From contig HF972684.1 in the NCBI GenBank assembly GCA_000432995.1, positions 1-10,631 of the forward strand: a DNA stretch of 10,631 nucleotides, in the 5' to 3' direction. The DNA comes from Clostridium sp. CAG:1013 (GTDB taxonomy: Bacteria > Bacillota > Clostridia > Oscillospirales > Acutalibacteraceae). Numbering within the stretch: position 1 is the first letter of the stretch; each line of letters begins with the position of its first letter. The notes below the pieces were generated by a model. It was not told the origin of the DNA, searched no databases, and worked only from the letters and a program-made list of their open reading frames with translations. Below, one piece after another: positions 1-6,530 of this stretch. Position numbers and translations under genes: made by a program.

Positions 1-395
1 GGAACGGGGACGTGGTGGACGCCCAGTCCGCCTGCAAGCTGCTGGACCACACCGGCTGCGATATGGTGATGGTGGGCCGGGGCGCTCTGGGAAACCCCTG
101 GATCTTCCGGCAGATCAACGCCTACTTGCAGGAGTCCTGCACCATCCTGCCCAGACCGGGCATCGCCGAGCGGATCCTGGTGATCAAGCGCCACATGGAC
201 GCTCTGTGCCAGTTGAAAGGGGAGCATCGGGCCATGCGGGAGGCCAGGAAACACGTGGGGTGGTACCTCCACGGGATCCGGGGAGCGGCTGCTTTCCGGC
301 GGCGGGCGGGGGACCTTTCCACCTTGGAGGACCTGGACCTGCTTTTGCGTGACGTGTACATCGCCGCCCAGGAGGAAGAAGAACAGGACGGCTGA
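1..395 (+). CDS. tRNA-dihydrouridine synthase, DusB-like, 3' end only (5' end outside window)
   Basis: This is the C-terminal part of a flavoenzyme that uses NADPH and FMN to reduce uridine to dihydrouridine in the D-loop of tRNA. The reading frame is open from base 3 and ends in TGA at 393-395. It opens with Asn-Gly-Asp, the end of a barrel strand that is conserved in the family. It then has the FMN-phosphate-binding stretch with the family signature GRGALGNPWIF, at about bases 78-110. The rest is the helical tRNA-binding domain, with a typical 'RKHVGWYLHG' helix and a 'RRRAGDLSTLEDL' segment. The GTG at base 12 is internal to the domain and is not a real start; the barrel and the catalytic Cys lie upstream of the window. 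polA follows after 24 bases on the same strand, so the two are probably co-transcribed. The family is certain; assignment to DusB rather than another Dus subtype is by resemblance of the C-terminal motifs. Confidence 0.9.
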   Translation, partial: NGDVVDAQSACKLLDHTGCDMVMVGRGALGNPWIFRQINAYLQESCTILPRPGIAERILVIKRHMDALCQLKGEHRAMREARKHVGWYLHGIRGAAAFRRRAGDLSTLEDLDLLLRDVYIAAQEEEEQDG

Positions 396-419
396 TTTTT
401 TGAAAAGGAGAGCCAAGCT

Positions 420-2990
420 ATGAAACTCTTAGTGTTGGACGGAAACAGCATCTTGAACCGGGCGTTTTACGGCATCAAGCTGCTCACCACCAAATCGGGG
501 GACTATACCAACGCCATTTATGGTTTTCTCACCATGCTGAAAAAACTGCTGGATGAGACCGGCCCCGACGGGGTGGCCATCGCTTTCGACCGAAAAGCGC
601 CTACCTTCCGCCACAAGGCCTACGCCGGCTACAAGGCCAACCGGAAGGGTATGCCTGAGGAGCTGGCCCAGCAGCTTCCCGTTTTGCAGGAACTGCTCAC
701 CGACTTGGGGTACCAGATCGTCTCCTGCGAAGGCTGGGAGGCGGACGACATTCTGGGAACCCTGGCTGCCGCCTGCGAGACTTCGGGGGACAGCTGTCTG
801 ATCGCCACCGGAGACCGGGACAGCTTGCAGCTGGTTTCCCCTCAGACCACGGTGCGGCTTGCCACCACCAAGTTTGGTCAGCCCCAGGTGACGGTATACG
901 ACGAGGCCAAGCTCCGGGAGGAGTACGGCGTGTCTCCCCGGCAGATGATCGACCTGAAAGCCATTCAGGGTGACACCTCCGACTGCATCCCCGGAGTGGC
1001 GGGCATCGGCCCCAAGGGCGCTGGAGAGCTGATCCAGAAATACGGCAGCGTCCAATATATTTACGACCATTTGGAGGAGTTGAACATCAAGCCCGCCATG
1101 AAAGCCAAGCTGGAAAAATCCAAGGACAACGCTTTCTTGAGCTATGATCTAGGCACCATCCGCCGGAATGCTCCCATTGACACAGACCTTTCCCACTATG
1201 TGAAAGGTGCCGGAGAGCCCCAAAAAGCGGCGGGGATCATGGTGAAGCTGGAACTGTTCTCCTTACTGGAGAAGTTTGGCCTTTCCGGGAACCAGCCCGC
1301 CCAGGAGAACGCTCCCGCTGGGGAACGGCCGACCATGGAAGAGTATGAGGACGGGGCTGCCCTGCTGCCTCAGCTGGAGGACCAGGGAGAGGCTTACTTC
1401 TACGCCAAGTGGGAGAAGGGAGAACTTTTGTCCCTGGTGTTTTCCCATGGAGGAAAGCTCCACCGGGTAAAGCCTGACGACGCCTTTCTCCGCGCCTTCT
1501 TCAAAAATGATCGTATCAAAAAGTACACCCACGACAGCAAGCCGCTGCAGCGGAAGGCGCTATCTCTTGGCTGCAAGATGGAAAACGTGCAGATGGATAC
1601 CGCCTTGGCGGGGTATTTGCTGAATCCTTCCGCCTCCGGGTACGGAGTGGATCGGTTGGCGGCGGAGTACGGAGTGGCGCTGCCGGACTTTGAAGAGGAA
1701 GAGTTGAACGCCGGGGCGGCCATGCCCGGGCTGTGCCAGGCTCTTTCCAAGGCCATTGCCGAAAACGGCCAACAGGAGCTGCTTTCCACCATCGAAATCC
1801 CCCTGTCTTTCGTGTTGGCTCAGATGGAGCACATCGGATTCTACGTGGACAAGGAGAGCATTCGGGCCTACGGGGAAGAACTGGATGTCCAGGTGAAAGA
1901 GCTCCACGATTCCATCATCGACCAGGTGGGATACGAGTTTAACATCAATTCCCCCAAGCAGCTGGGCGAGGCCCTCTTCGGCAAGCTGGGTCTGCCCCAC
2001 GGAAAAAAGACTAAAAGCGGCTGGTCCACCAACGCCGATGTGCTGGAGGAGCTGCGCTATCTCCACCCGGTGGTGGACGAGGTGCTCCGCTATCGGACAG
2101 TGGCCAAGCTGAAATCCACCTACTGCGACGGGCTTTTGAAAGTTATCGGCCCCGACGGGCGGATCCATTCCAGCTTCAACCAGACGGAGACCCGCACAGG
2201 GCGGATCTCCAGCACTGAGCCCAACTTGCAGAACATCCCGGTGCGGACTCCCATCGGCCGGGAACTGCGGAAGTTCTTCGCGGGGTCGGAAGGGAACCTG
2301 CTGGTGGACGCGGACTACTCCCAGATTGAACTGCGGGTGCTGGCTCATGTGGCCGGCGACCAGGCTATGCAGGAGGATTTCCGGGAGGGCCGGGATATCC
2401 ACACCTCCACCGCCGCCAGAGTGTTCAACATGCCCCAGGAATTGGTCACCAGCGAAATGCGTTCCAAGGCCAAGGCGGTAAACTTCGGTATTGTGTATGG
2501 CATCGGCGCCTTTTCCCTGTCAAAGGATATCGGCGTCTCCCGGAAGGAGGCCGACGACTATATCAAAGAATACCTGCGCAACTATTCCGGCGTGGACGCC
2601 TATATGAAGCGGGTGGTGGAAGAAGCCAAGGAGAAGGGTTATGTGGAGACCTTGTTCGGCCGGCGGCGGTATCTGCCGGAACTGAAAAGCGGCAACTTCA
2701 ACATGCGGGCCTTCGGAGAGCGGGTGGCTCGGAATATGCCGATCCAGGGCACCGCGGCGGACATCATCAAGATCGCCATGATCCGGGTCAGCGACCGGCT
2801 GGAACGGGAGGGGCTGAAAGCCCGCCTGATTCTTCAGGTTCACGACGAACTGATCGTGGAGTGTCCCCCGGAAGAGCTGGACCAGGTGAAGGAACTGCTC
2901 ACCCAGGAGATGGAGGGGGCAGTGAACTTGTCCGTGCCTATGATGGCGGAAGCGGGTTCCGGCCGCACCTGGTATGACGCCAAGGGGTGA
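420..2990 (+). CDS. polA: DNA polymerase I, active 5' nuclease and polymerase, degenerate proofreading domain
   Basis: The 856-residue enzyme fills gaps and removes RNA primers during Okazaki-fragment maturation and excision repair. Residues 1-290 are the 5' nuclease; its metal-binding acids appear intact (D7, D57, E107, D109, D110, D132, D134, D185, D188), and a helix-hairpin-helix follows near 190-200. Residues about 300-445 match the 3'-5' exonuclease fold, but the Asp-x-Glu of Exo I is missing (about 327-341), and Leu stands where E. coli has Asp424, so proofreading is probably absent. Residues about 450-856 are the polymerase: motif A with D632 (DYSQIELR), the O-helix with R681, K685, F689 and Y693, and motif C with H808, D809 and E810. 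The ATG at 420 has GAAAAGGAG upstream. The stop is 3 bases before rlmA, so the genes are probably translationally coupled. The length is normal for a Firmicutes PolA. Confidence 0.98.
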   Translation: MKLLVLDGNSILNRAFYGIKLLTTKSGDYTNAIYGFLTMLKKLLDETGPDGVAIAFDRKAPTFRHKAYAGYKANRKGMPEELAQQLPVLQELLTDLGYQIVSCEGWEADDILGTLAAACETSGDSCLIATGDRDSLQLVSPQTTVRLATTKFGQPQVTVYDEAKLREEYGVSPRQMIDLKAIQGDTSDCIPGVAGIGPKGAGELIQKYGSVQYIYDHLEELNIKPAMKAKLEKSKDNAFLSYDLGTIRRNAPIDTDLSHYVKGAGEPQKAAGIMVKLELFSLLEKFGLSGNQPAQENAPAGERPTMEEYEDGAALLPQLEDQGEAYFYAKWEKGELLSLVFSHGGKLHRVKPDDAFLRAFFKNDRIKKYTHDSKPLQRKALSLGCKMENVQMDTALAGYLLNPSASGYGVDRLAAEYGVALPDFEEEELNAGAAMPGLCQALSKAIAENGQQELLSTIEIPLSFVLAQMEHIGFYVDKESIRAYGEELDVQVKELHDSIIDQVGYEFNINSPKQLGEALFGKLGLPHGKKTKSGWSTNADVLEELRYLHPVVDEVLRYRTVAKLKSTYCDGLLKVIGPDGRIHSSFNQTETRTGRISSTEPNLQNIPVRTPIGRELRKFFAGSEGNLLVDADYSQIELRVLAHVAGDQAMQEDFREGRDIHTSTAARVFNMPQELVTSEMRSKAKAVNFGIVYGIGAFSLSKDIGVSRKEADDYIKEYLRNYSGVDAYMKRVVEEAKEKGYVETLFGRRRYLPELKSGNFNMRAFGERVARNMPIQGTAADIIKIAMIRVSDRLEREGLKARLILQVHDELIVECPPEELDQVKELLTQEMEGAVNLSVPMMAEAGSGRTWYDAKG

Positions 2991-2993
2991 GCC

Positions 2994-3830
2994 ATGGAAG
3001 AACTGATATTTCGCTGTCCCCTGTGCGGGGGCAGTCTGACCCGTGAGGAACACCGGGCAGTGTGCCCAAGCGGCCACAGCTTTGATGTGGCGCGTCAGGG
3101 GTATGTCCACCTGCTGCCTGTGAACAAGATGCACTCCAAAGTGCCCGGTGACAGCCGGGAAATGGTGGAGGGCCGCCGCCGGTTTTTGGAAGGGGGGTAT
3201 TACGCCCCCTTTCGGGAGGAGTTGTGCCGGTTGGTGAAACAGTGCGCCGACGCTTTGGGGGCGCCCCAAGGGGAGGGGCTTGCTCTGTGCGACGCGGGCT
3301 GTGGAGAGGGCTACTACACCGCGGGGATGGAACAGGCTCTGCCAAAAGCCGCCCTGTGCGGGTTCGACATCTCCAAGTTGGCGGTGAAGGCCGCCGCGGG
3401 AAAGTACAAGGGGATCCAGTGGGCGGTGGCCAGCTCCTTTGCCATTCCTCTGGCATCGAAGAGCGTCCACCTGCTTACCGACGTGTTTTCCCCTTTGGCG
3501 GCGGAGGAGTTTGCCCGGGTGGTGAAGCCGGGAGGGTATTTCCTCTACGCCGTGCCCGGCGAACGGCACCTGTTCGGCCTGAAGGAGATCCTGTACCAGG
3601 ACCCCTACGAAAACCCCCATCGGGAGACGGAATATCCCGGGTTCCAGTTTGTGGAGCGCACCGCAGTGCGGGGGGAGATCTTCGTCCCGGACGCTGAAAC
3701 GGCCATGGATCTGTTTTCCATGACCCCTTACTATTGGAAAACTGGAGTGGAGGGAGCCAAACGTTTGGAGGAGACGAAAGGCTTTTCTACGGAGATCGAA
3801 TTTGATTTTCTGGTGTACCAAAAACAATAG
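2994..3830 (+). CDS. rlmA: 23S rRNA (guanine-N1)-methyltransferase, RlmA family
   Basis: This SAM-dependent enzyme methylates N1 of a guanine in helix 35 of 23S rRNA (G745 for the E. coli enzyme, G748 for the Gram-positive TlrB/RlmA-II type). The N-terminus is a zinc finger with C8, C11, C24 and H28, the same ligand pattern as E. coli RlmA. It is followed by the family signature 'QGYVHLLP' at 35-42 and a Gly-Asp-Ser-x-x-Met-Val segment near 52-58. The Rossmann methyltransferase domain has its SAM-binding loop at D100-A-G-C-G-E-G106. The rest, with 'VKPGGYFLYAVPGERHL', fits the class I methyltransferase core. The length of 278 residues is normal. The GGGGTGA that ends polA serves as ribosome binding site, so expression is tied to polA. 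Which guanine it modifies cannot be told from sequence alone; the Gram-positive background favours G748, a position linked to tylosin resistance in TlrB. Confidence 0.92.
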   Translation: MEELIFRCPLCGGSLTREEHRAVCPSGHSFDVARQGYVHLLPVNKMHSKVPGDSREMVEGRRRFLEGGYYAPFREELCRLVKQCADALGAPQGEGLALCDAGCGEGYYTAGMEQALPKAALCGFDISKLAVKAAAGKYKGIQWAVASSFAIPLASKSVHLLTDVFSPLAAEEFARVVKPGGYFLYAVPGERHLFGLKEILYQDPYENPHRETEYPGFQFVERTAVRGEIFVPDAETAMDLFSMTPYYWKTGVEGAKRLEETKGFSTEIEFDFLVYQKQ

Positions 3831-3842
3831 AGAACAGCAATG

Positions 3843-3859
3843 CCGGGCGGAAAGCCCGG
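3843..3859 (+). other. Short GC hairpin between rlmA and the phosphatase gene
   Basis: CCGGGC at 3843-3848 pairs perfectly with GCCCGG at 3854-3859 around a five-base GGAAA loop. No T-run follows, so it is unlikely to be an intrinsic terminator. It lies in the 56-base gap just before the ribosome binding site of the next gene. It could stabilise a processed mRNA end or tune translation; the structure is visible, the role is a guess. Confidence 0.4.
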
Positions 3860-3871
3860 ATGGCAGTATAG

Positions 3872-3880
3872 AAAGGGAGG
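3872..3880 (+). promoter_or_regulatory. Ribosome binding site fixing a TTG start
   Basis: AAAGGGAGG lies 6 bases upstream of the TTG at 3887, which is ideal spacing. No ATG or GTG occurs in frame nearby that would preserve the conserved N-terminal strand leading to the catalytic Cys7. This makes TTG the start codon, a choice that often lowers expression. Confidence 0.8.
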
Positions 3881-3886
3881 ACCATT

Positions 3887-4345
3887 TTGAAGATTCTATT
3901 TGTCTGCACAGGAAACACCTGTCGCAGCCCCATGGCGGAGGGGATTTTCCGCAAGATGATGCAGGAACGTGACATGGAGGACAAGGTGCTCTGTCAGAGC
4001 GCGGGACTCTCCGCAGTGGAGGGGGACCCTGTTTCGGAAAACGCGGTGCTTGCCTGCCGTGAGATCGGCGTAGATATTTCGGAACACACCGCCCGGCGGA
4101 TCTCCGGGGAGGAGCTTCCGGTGTGGGATCTGTACTTCCCCATGTCCAAGACCCACGGATACATTCTGGCCCAGGCCGGCGTGCCCCAGACCAAGATCTA
4201 CATACCCAAGTACATCGCCGATCCCTTTGGTCAGGATCTGGATGTGTACCGGGAGGTGCGGGACAAGCTGAAAAGCCAGTTGGAGATCTTCTACAACGAT
4301 TACGTGACAAGACTTCTGGTGTTCGACGATCCGCCTCGGCCGTGA
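3887..4345 (+). CDS. ywlE: Low-molecular-weight phosphatase, probably protein-arginine phosphatase (YwlE-like)
   Basis: This cytoplasmic phosphatase of 152 residues has the low-molecular-weight PTP signature C-X5-R at its N-terminus: CTGNTCRSP, with nucleophile C7, R13 and S14. The general acid is D112 in 'ADPFG'. Ordinary tyrosine phosphatases of this fold usually have a bulky residue such as Ile at position 11, whereas B. subtilis YwlE has Thr11, known to favour phosphoarginine. This protein has Thr11 at the same position, and its 'DPFG...D-x-Y' region also resembles YwlE. I therefore infer that it removes phosphate from arginine residues placed by an McsB-type kinase, a tag for ClpCP degradation in Bacillus. 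The 'FPMSKTH' segment differs slightly from the usual 'MTxxH'. The start is TTG. It is the last gene of the unit, followed by a terminator. The fold is certain and the arginine specificity likely but unproven; no kinase gene is in view. Confidence 0.85.
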   Translation: MKILFVCTGNTCRSPMAEGIFRKMMQERDMEDKVLCQSAGLSAVEGDPVSENAVLACREIGVDISEHTARRISGEELPVWDLYFPMSKTHGYILAQAGVPQTKIYIPKYIADPFGQDLDVYREVRDKLKSQLEIFYNDYVTRLLVFDDPPRP

Positions 4346-4359
4346 GATACTTTTGCGAG

Positions 4360-4411
4360 AAAAGCGTTAAGGCAGCGCCCCAAATCGGGGAGAAAGCCTT
4401 AGCGCTTTTTT
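4360..4411 (+). terminator. Intrinsic terminator after the phosphatase gene
   Basis: AAAAGCGTTAAGGC at 4360-4373 pairs with GCCTTAGCGCTTTT at 4396-4409. This gives a 14-bp stem with a single U-G wobble, running into a six-base T-run at 4406-4411. The 22-base loop itself contains a small hairpin (CCCC at 4378-4381 with GGGG at 4387-4390). It sits 14 bases after the phosphatase stop and just before a promoter, so it separates two transcription units. The A-T pairs at the stem base overlap the T-run. Confidence 0.85.
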
Positions 4412-4440
4412 GTGGGGAAGGGGGAAAATCGGCCCGACCC

Positions 4441-4469
4441 TTGAGTTTTCCGGCCCCGGAGTTTATAAT
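4441..4469 (+). promoter_or_regulatory. Sigma-A-type promoter for rimI-tsaD-lipoprotein-ilvBH
   Basis: TTGAGT at 4441-4446 is followed, after a 17-base spacer, by a perfect TATAAT at 4464-4469. Transcription would begin at about 4475-4477 and give a leader of about 45 bases before rimI. It lies directly downstream of the terminator at 4360-4411, where a new unit is expected. An imperfect dyad overlaps the -35 box: GGAAAA at 4423-4428 and TTTTCC at 4446-4451. This could be an operator, but I cannot name a regulator. Confidence 0.75.
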
Positions 4470-4483
4470 AACCTTGTTGTGTA

Positions 4484-4497
4484 TTGCTGTGAAGCAA
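4484..4497 (+). other. Small leader hairpin with a GUGA tetraloop upstream of rimI
   Basis: TTGCT at 4484-4488 pairs with AGCAA at 4493-4497 around GTGA, a GNRA-type tetraloop. It falls in the predicted leader, directly before the purine-rich stretch (GGAAAGGAAA, 4498-4507, and TAGGA, 4512-4516) that must supply the rimI ribosome binding site. It is too short to be called a riboswitch and may simply be chance. Confidence 0.3.
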
Positions 4498-4520
4498 GGA
4501 AAGGAAACGAGTAGGAATCT

Positions 4521-4973
4521 ATGGAATTGATCAGAATGGAAAAGGAGCACTGTGAGATCCTGGCGGAGCTGGAGAAGCTCTGCTTTCCCCATCCCTGGAG
4601 CCAGAAATCCCTGGAGGATGAAACTCTGAATCCCTGCGCCTATTTTATAACAGCAGTGGATGAGGAAAAGATCCTGGGTTACGGCGGGATGCACTGCTCC
4701 CACCACGAGTGCTATGTGGACAACATCGCCGTGTTCGGACACCATCGGAAAAAAGGAGTGGGTACTGCCATCGTGGAGGAGCTGGTCCGAGAGGCTCAGC
4801 GCCGTGACGCGGAATTCATCTCCCTGGAGGTGCGCCCCTCCAACCGGGCGGCGGTGAGCCTGTATACCCGTCTGGGCTTCTTGGAGGAGGGACGGCGGCG
4901 GAACTTCTATACCAATCCCACCGAGGATGCCCTTATCCTTACCCGGCGCTTTAAAAAGGAGGACAAGTCATGA
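4521..4973 (+). CDS. rimI: Ribosomal protein S18-alanine N-acetyltransferase (RimI), GNAT family
   Basis: This 150-residue enzyme transfers acetyl from acetyl-CoA to a protein N-terminus, classically the alanine of ribosomal protein S18. The N-terminus has the RimI-type pattern: 'I-R-M' strand, then an acidic helix and 'CFPHPWSQKSLEDE' at 21-34. GNAT motif A is 'VDNIAVFGHHRKKGVG', whose R-x-x-G-V-G loop binds the acetyl-CoA pyrophosphate. Motif B is the 'LEVRPSNRAAVSLYTRLGF' segment, with the conserved Asn and the Tyr that acts as general acid in the family, and the RimI-like 'GRRRNFY' follows. The ATG at 4521 keeps the first strand; a second ATG at 4536 (M6) would cut it. The ribosome binding site is only fair (TAGGA, 4 bases from the ATG). 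The stop overlaps tsaD by four bases (ATGA), and rimI-tsaD pairing is common in Firmicutes. Confidence 0.93.
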   Translation: MELIRMEKEHCEILAELEKLCFPHPWSQKSLEDETLNPCAYFITAVDEEKILGYGGMHCSHHECYVDNIAVFGHHRKKGVGTAIVEELVREAQRRDAEFISLEVRPSNRAAVSLYTRLGFLEEGRRRNFYTNPTEDALILTRRFKKEDKS

Positions 4974-5974
4974 TCTTGCTAGGCATTGAGAGCTCCTGTG
5001 ACGAGACCGCCGCCTCTTTGGTGGAGGACGGCAGGAAGATCCTTTCCTCCGTGGTGGCGTCTCAGGTGGAGGAGCACAAGATCTACGGTGGTGTGGTACC
5101 GGAGATCGCTTCCCGCCGCCACAGCGAGGCTATTGTGGGCGTGGTGAAAGAAGCCCTGGAGCAGGGCGGCAAGACCCTGTCCCAGATCGACGGTATCGCC
5201 GTCACCTACGCTCCCGGGCTTATCGGAGCCCTGTTGGTAGGGGTGAACTTTGCCAAGGGTCTGGCCTTGTCCACCGGCCTGCCCCTGATCCCTGTACATC
5301 ATCTGCGGGGGCACATTGCTTCCAACTATTTGAGTAACCCCGACCTGAAACCGCCTTTCCTGTGTTTGGTTGTTTCGGGAGGACATTCCCACATTGTCCA
5401 GGTGGAGGATTACACCCGGTTGAAGATTCTGGGCCGCACCCGGGACGACGCCGCCGGAGAAGCCTTCGACAAGGCCGCCCGAGCTATGGGCATCCCCTAT
5501 CCCGGCGGGGTGGAGATGGACCGGATCGCCGAGGAAGGGAATGACAGCGCCTATCAGCTGCCCCATCCCCGGGTGGAAGGCGCGCCTTTAGACTTTAGCT
5601 TTTCTGGGTTAAAGACCGCGGTGCTGAACCTGTTGAATAACGCCCGCCAGAAGGGGGAAGAGGTCAGCGTGCCGGACCTGTGCGCCTCTTACCGGAAAGC
5701 GGTGGTCACCTGCCTGACGGAGAACTTTTTTAAGGCAGCGGAGATGACCGGCGCCAAGACATTGGCCGCGGCAGGAGGTGTTTCCGCCAACCGGCTGCTG
5801 CGCCGGGAGCTGGAGCGGATGGCGAAAGAACGGGGCCTTTCCCTGTATCTGCCGGACCGTTCCCTGTGCGGGGACAATGCCGCCATGATCGCCTCTCAGG
5901 GCTATTATGAGTTTTTGGCGGGGAATACCGCCGGCATGGACCTGAACGCCTGCGCCCAGCGTTCTATTGAGTAA
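4970..5974 (+). CDS. tsaD: tRNA N6-threonylcarbamoyladenosine transferase TsaD
   Basis: TsaD, with TsaB and TsaE, moves the threonylcarbamoyl group from its adenylate to A37 of ANN-decoding tRNAs, forming t6A, which is needed for accurate decoding. The 334-residue protein begins with the ASKHA-fold 'GIESSCDETAASLV' segment. It has 'GGVVPEIASRRH' at 40-51 and the metal-binding H111 and H115 in 'HHLRGH', at the same numbers as E. coli TsaD. It also has the 'VSGGHSHI' phosphate loop, 'DDAAGEAFDKAAR' and 'FSFSGLKTA', with the metal ligand D302 in 'CGDNAAMIA' near the end. The length is usual. AAGGAGG at 4956-4962 is a strong ribosome binding site seven bases before the ATG, inside rimI. In many Firmicutes tsaE and tsaB precede rimI; here they do not, so they must be elsewhere. 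Confidence 0.97.
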   Translation: MILLGIESSCDETAASLVEDGRKILSSVVASQVEEHKIYGGVVPEIASRRHSEAIVGVVKEALEQGGKTLSQIDGIAVTYAPGLIGALLVGVNFAKGLALSTGLPLIPVHHLRGHIASNYLSNPDLKPPFLCLVVSGGHSHIVQVEDYTRLKILGRTRDDAAGEAFDKAARAMGIPYPGGVEMDRIAEEGNDSAYQLPHPRVEGAPLDFSFSGLKTAVLNLLNNARQKGEEVSVPDLCASYRKAVVTCLTENFFKAAEMTGAKTLAAAGGVSANRLLRRELERMAKERGLSLYLPDRSLCGDNAAMIASQGYYEFLAGNTAGMDLNACAQRSIE

Positions 5975-5975
5975 T

Positions 5976-5982
5976 AGGAGGA
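5976..5982 (+). promoter_or_regulatory. Ribosome binding site fixing the lipoprotein start at 5991
   Basis: AGGAGGA lies eight bases before the ATG at 5991. The open frame extends back to a TTG at 5967, inside the end of tsaD, but that codon has no such site and would place eight extra residues before a clean signal peptide. Confidence 0.85.
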
Positions 5983-5990
5983 TTGTTTTC

Positions 5991-6518
5991 ATGACCCAGA
6001 AGATCTTAGCGGCTGTGTCCGCATTGCTGCTGTGCGGGATCTTGACTGCCTGCGGCGGGCAGGAGGACGCTCTGCCTTCCCAGGAGAATCAACCCACATC
6101 CAGCGCGGTCCAGGAGGAGAGCTCTCAGCCTGTGCTGAGGCCGGAACCCCGGACAGCGGAGGCCCCTTCCCAGAGTCAGGACACCCAGGAGTCAGAAGAT
6201 ACCCAAGAGGAAACCGTAGTGCTCACCCAACAGGATTCCGGAGCGGAGACCGGGTATGAGCCCACGTTTACCCTGTATTCCGACGGAACCTTTGAGCTGT
6301 TTGCCACCTTTTACGACGGGACTGCTACCATCACCGGCACCTACGTCCAGCAGGATGGCGGTTACGCCCTGACCCCAGAAGAGAGCACTGCTCAGGGGGT
6401 CATGGGCAGCGACGTGGGAGATATGACCCTTTCTCCTGACGGGGAGGGCTATGCCTATTCCGGCGGTCAGCTTGGGCTCATTTATGACGGAGCGGTGTTT
6501 CTGCCGTCTCAGAATTGA
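5991..6518 (+). CDS. Small secreted lipoprotein of unknown function
   Basis: The product is 175 residues. It begins with a lipoprotein signal peptide: a Lys at 4, a hydrophobic stretch at 5-18 and the lipobox L-T-A-C ending at C21, the residue expected to be lipidated. Residues about 22-85 form a low-complexity Ser/Gln/Glu/Pro-rich linker, probably spanning the cell wall. Residues about 90-175 look like one small beta-rich domain with repeated Gly, Thr, Tyr and Asp-Gly turns ('TLYSDGTFEL', 'YDGTATITGTYVQQDGG'). This resembles small lipocalin-like or META-like domains of clostridial lipoproteins, but I do not recognise the family firmly. It lies 16 bases after tsaD and 12 before ilvB, so it is probably co-transcribed with both; nothing in it hints at a role in tRNA modification or amino-acid synthesis. 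An extracytoplasmic lipoprotein is well supported, its function is unknown. Confidence 0.88.
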   Translation: MTQKILAAVSALLLCGILTACGGQEDALPSQENQPTSSAVQEESSQPVLRPEPRTAEAPSQSQDTQESEDTQEETVVLTQQDSGAETGYEPTFTLYSDGTFELFATFYDGTATITGTYVQQDGGYALTPEESTAQGVMGSDVGDMTLSPDGEGYAYSGGQLGLIYDGAVFLPSQN

Positions 6519-6530
6519 GGGAGTGGTAGC

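Noticed and set aside
1560..2402. A 280-codon minus-strand open frame inside polA
   Set aside because: It is fully antisense to conserved polymerase sequence, with no recognisable motif.
4346..4520. A T-box, riboswitch or CodY site in front of the rimI-ilvBH operon
   Set aside because: The predicted leader is only about 45 bases, with no T-box core or antiterminator. No good match to the CodY palindrome is visible; the hairpin at 4360-4411 belongs to the upstream unit.
2520..4745. A 741-codon open frame on the minus strand opposite polA, rlmA, the phosphatase and rimI
   Set aside because: It runs antisense through four conserved genes and across a terminator and promoter. Its translation is rich in Pro, Arg, His and Gly without recognisable domains. 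Long antisense frames are expected in GC-rich coding DNA.
5967..5990. An upstream TTG start for the lipoprotein
   Set aside because: It lies inside the end of tsaD without a suitable ribosome binding site, while AGGAGGA before the ATG at 5991 gives a clean signal peptide.
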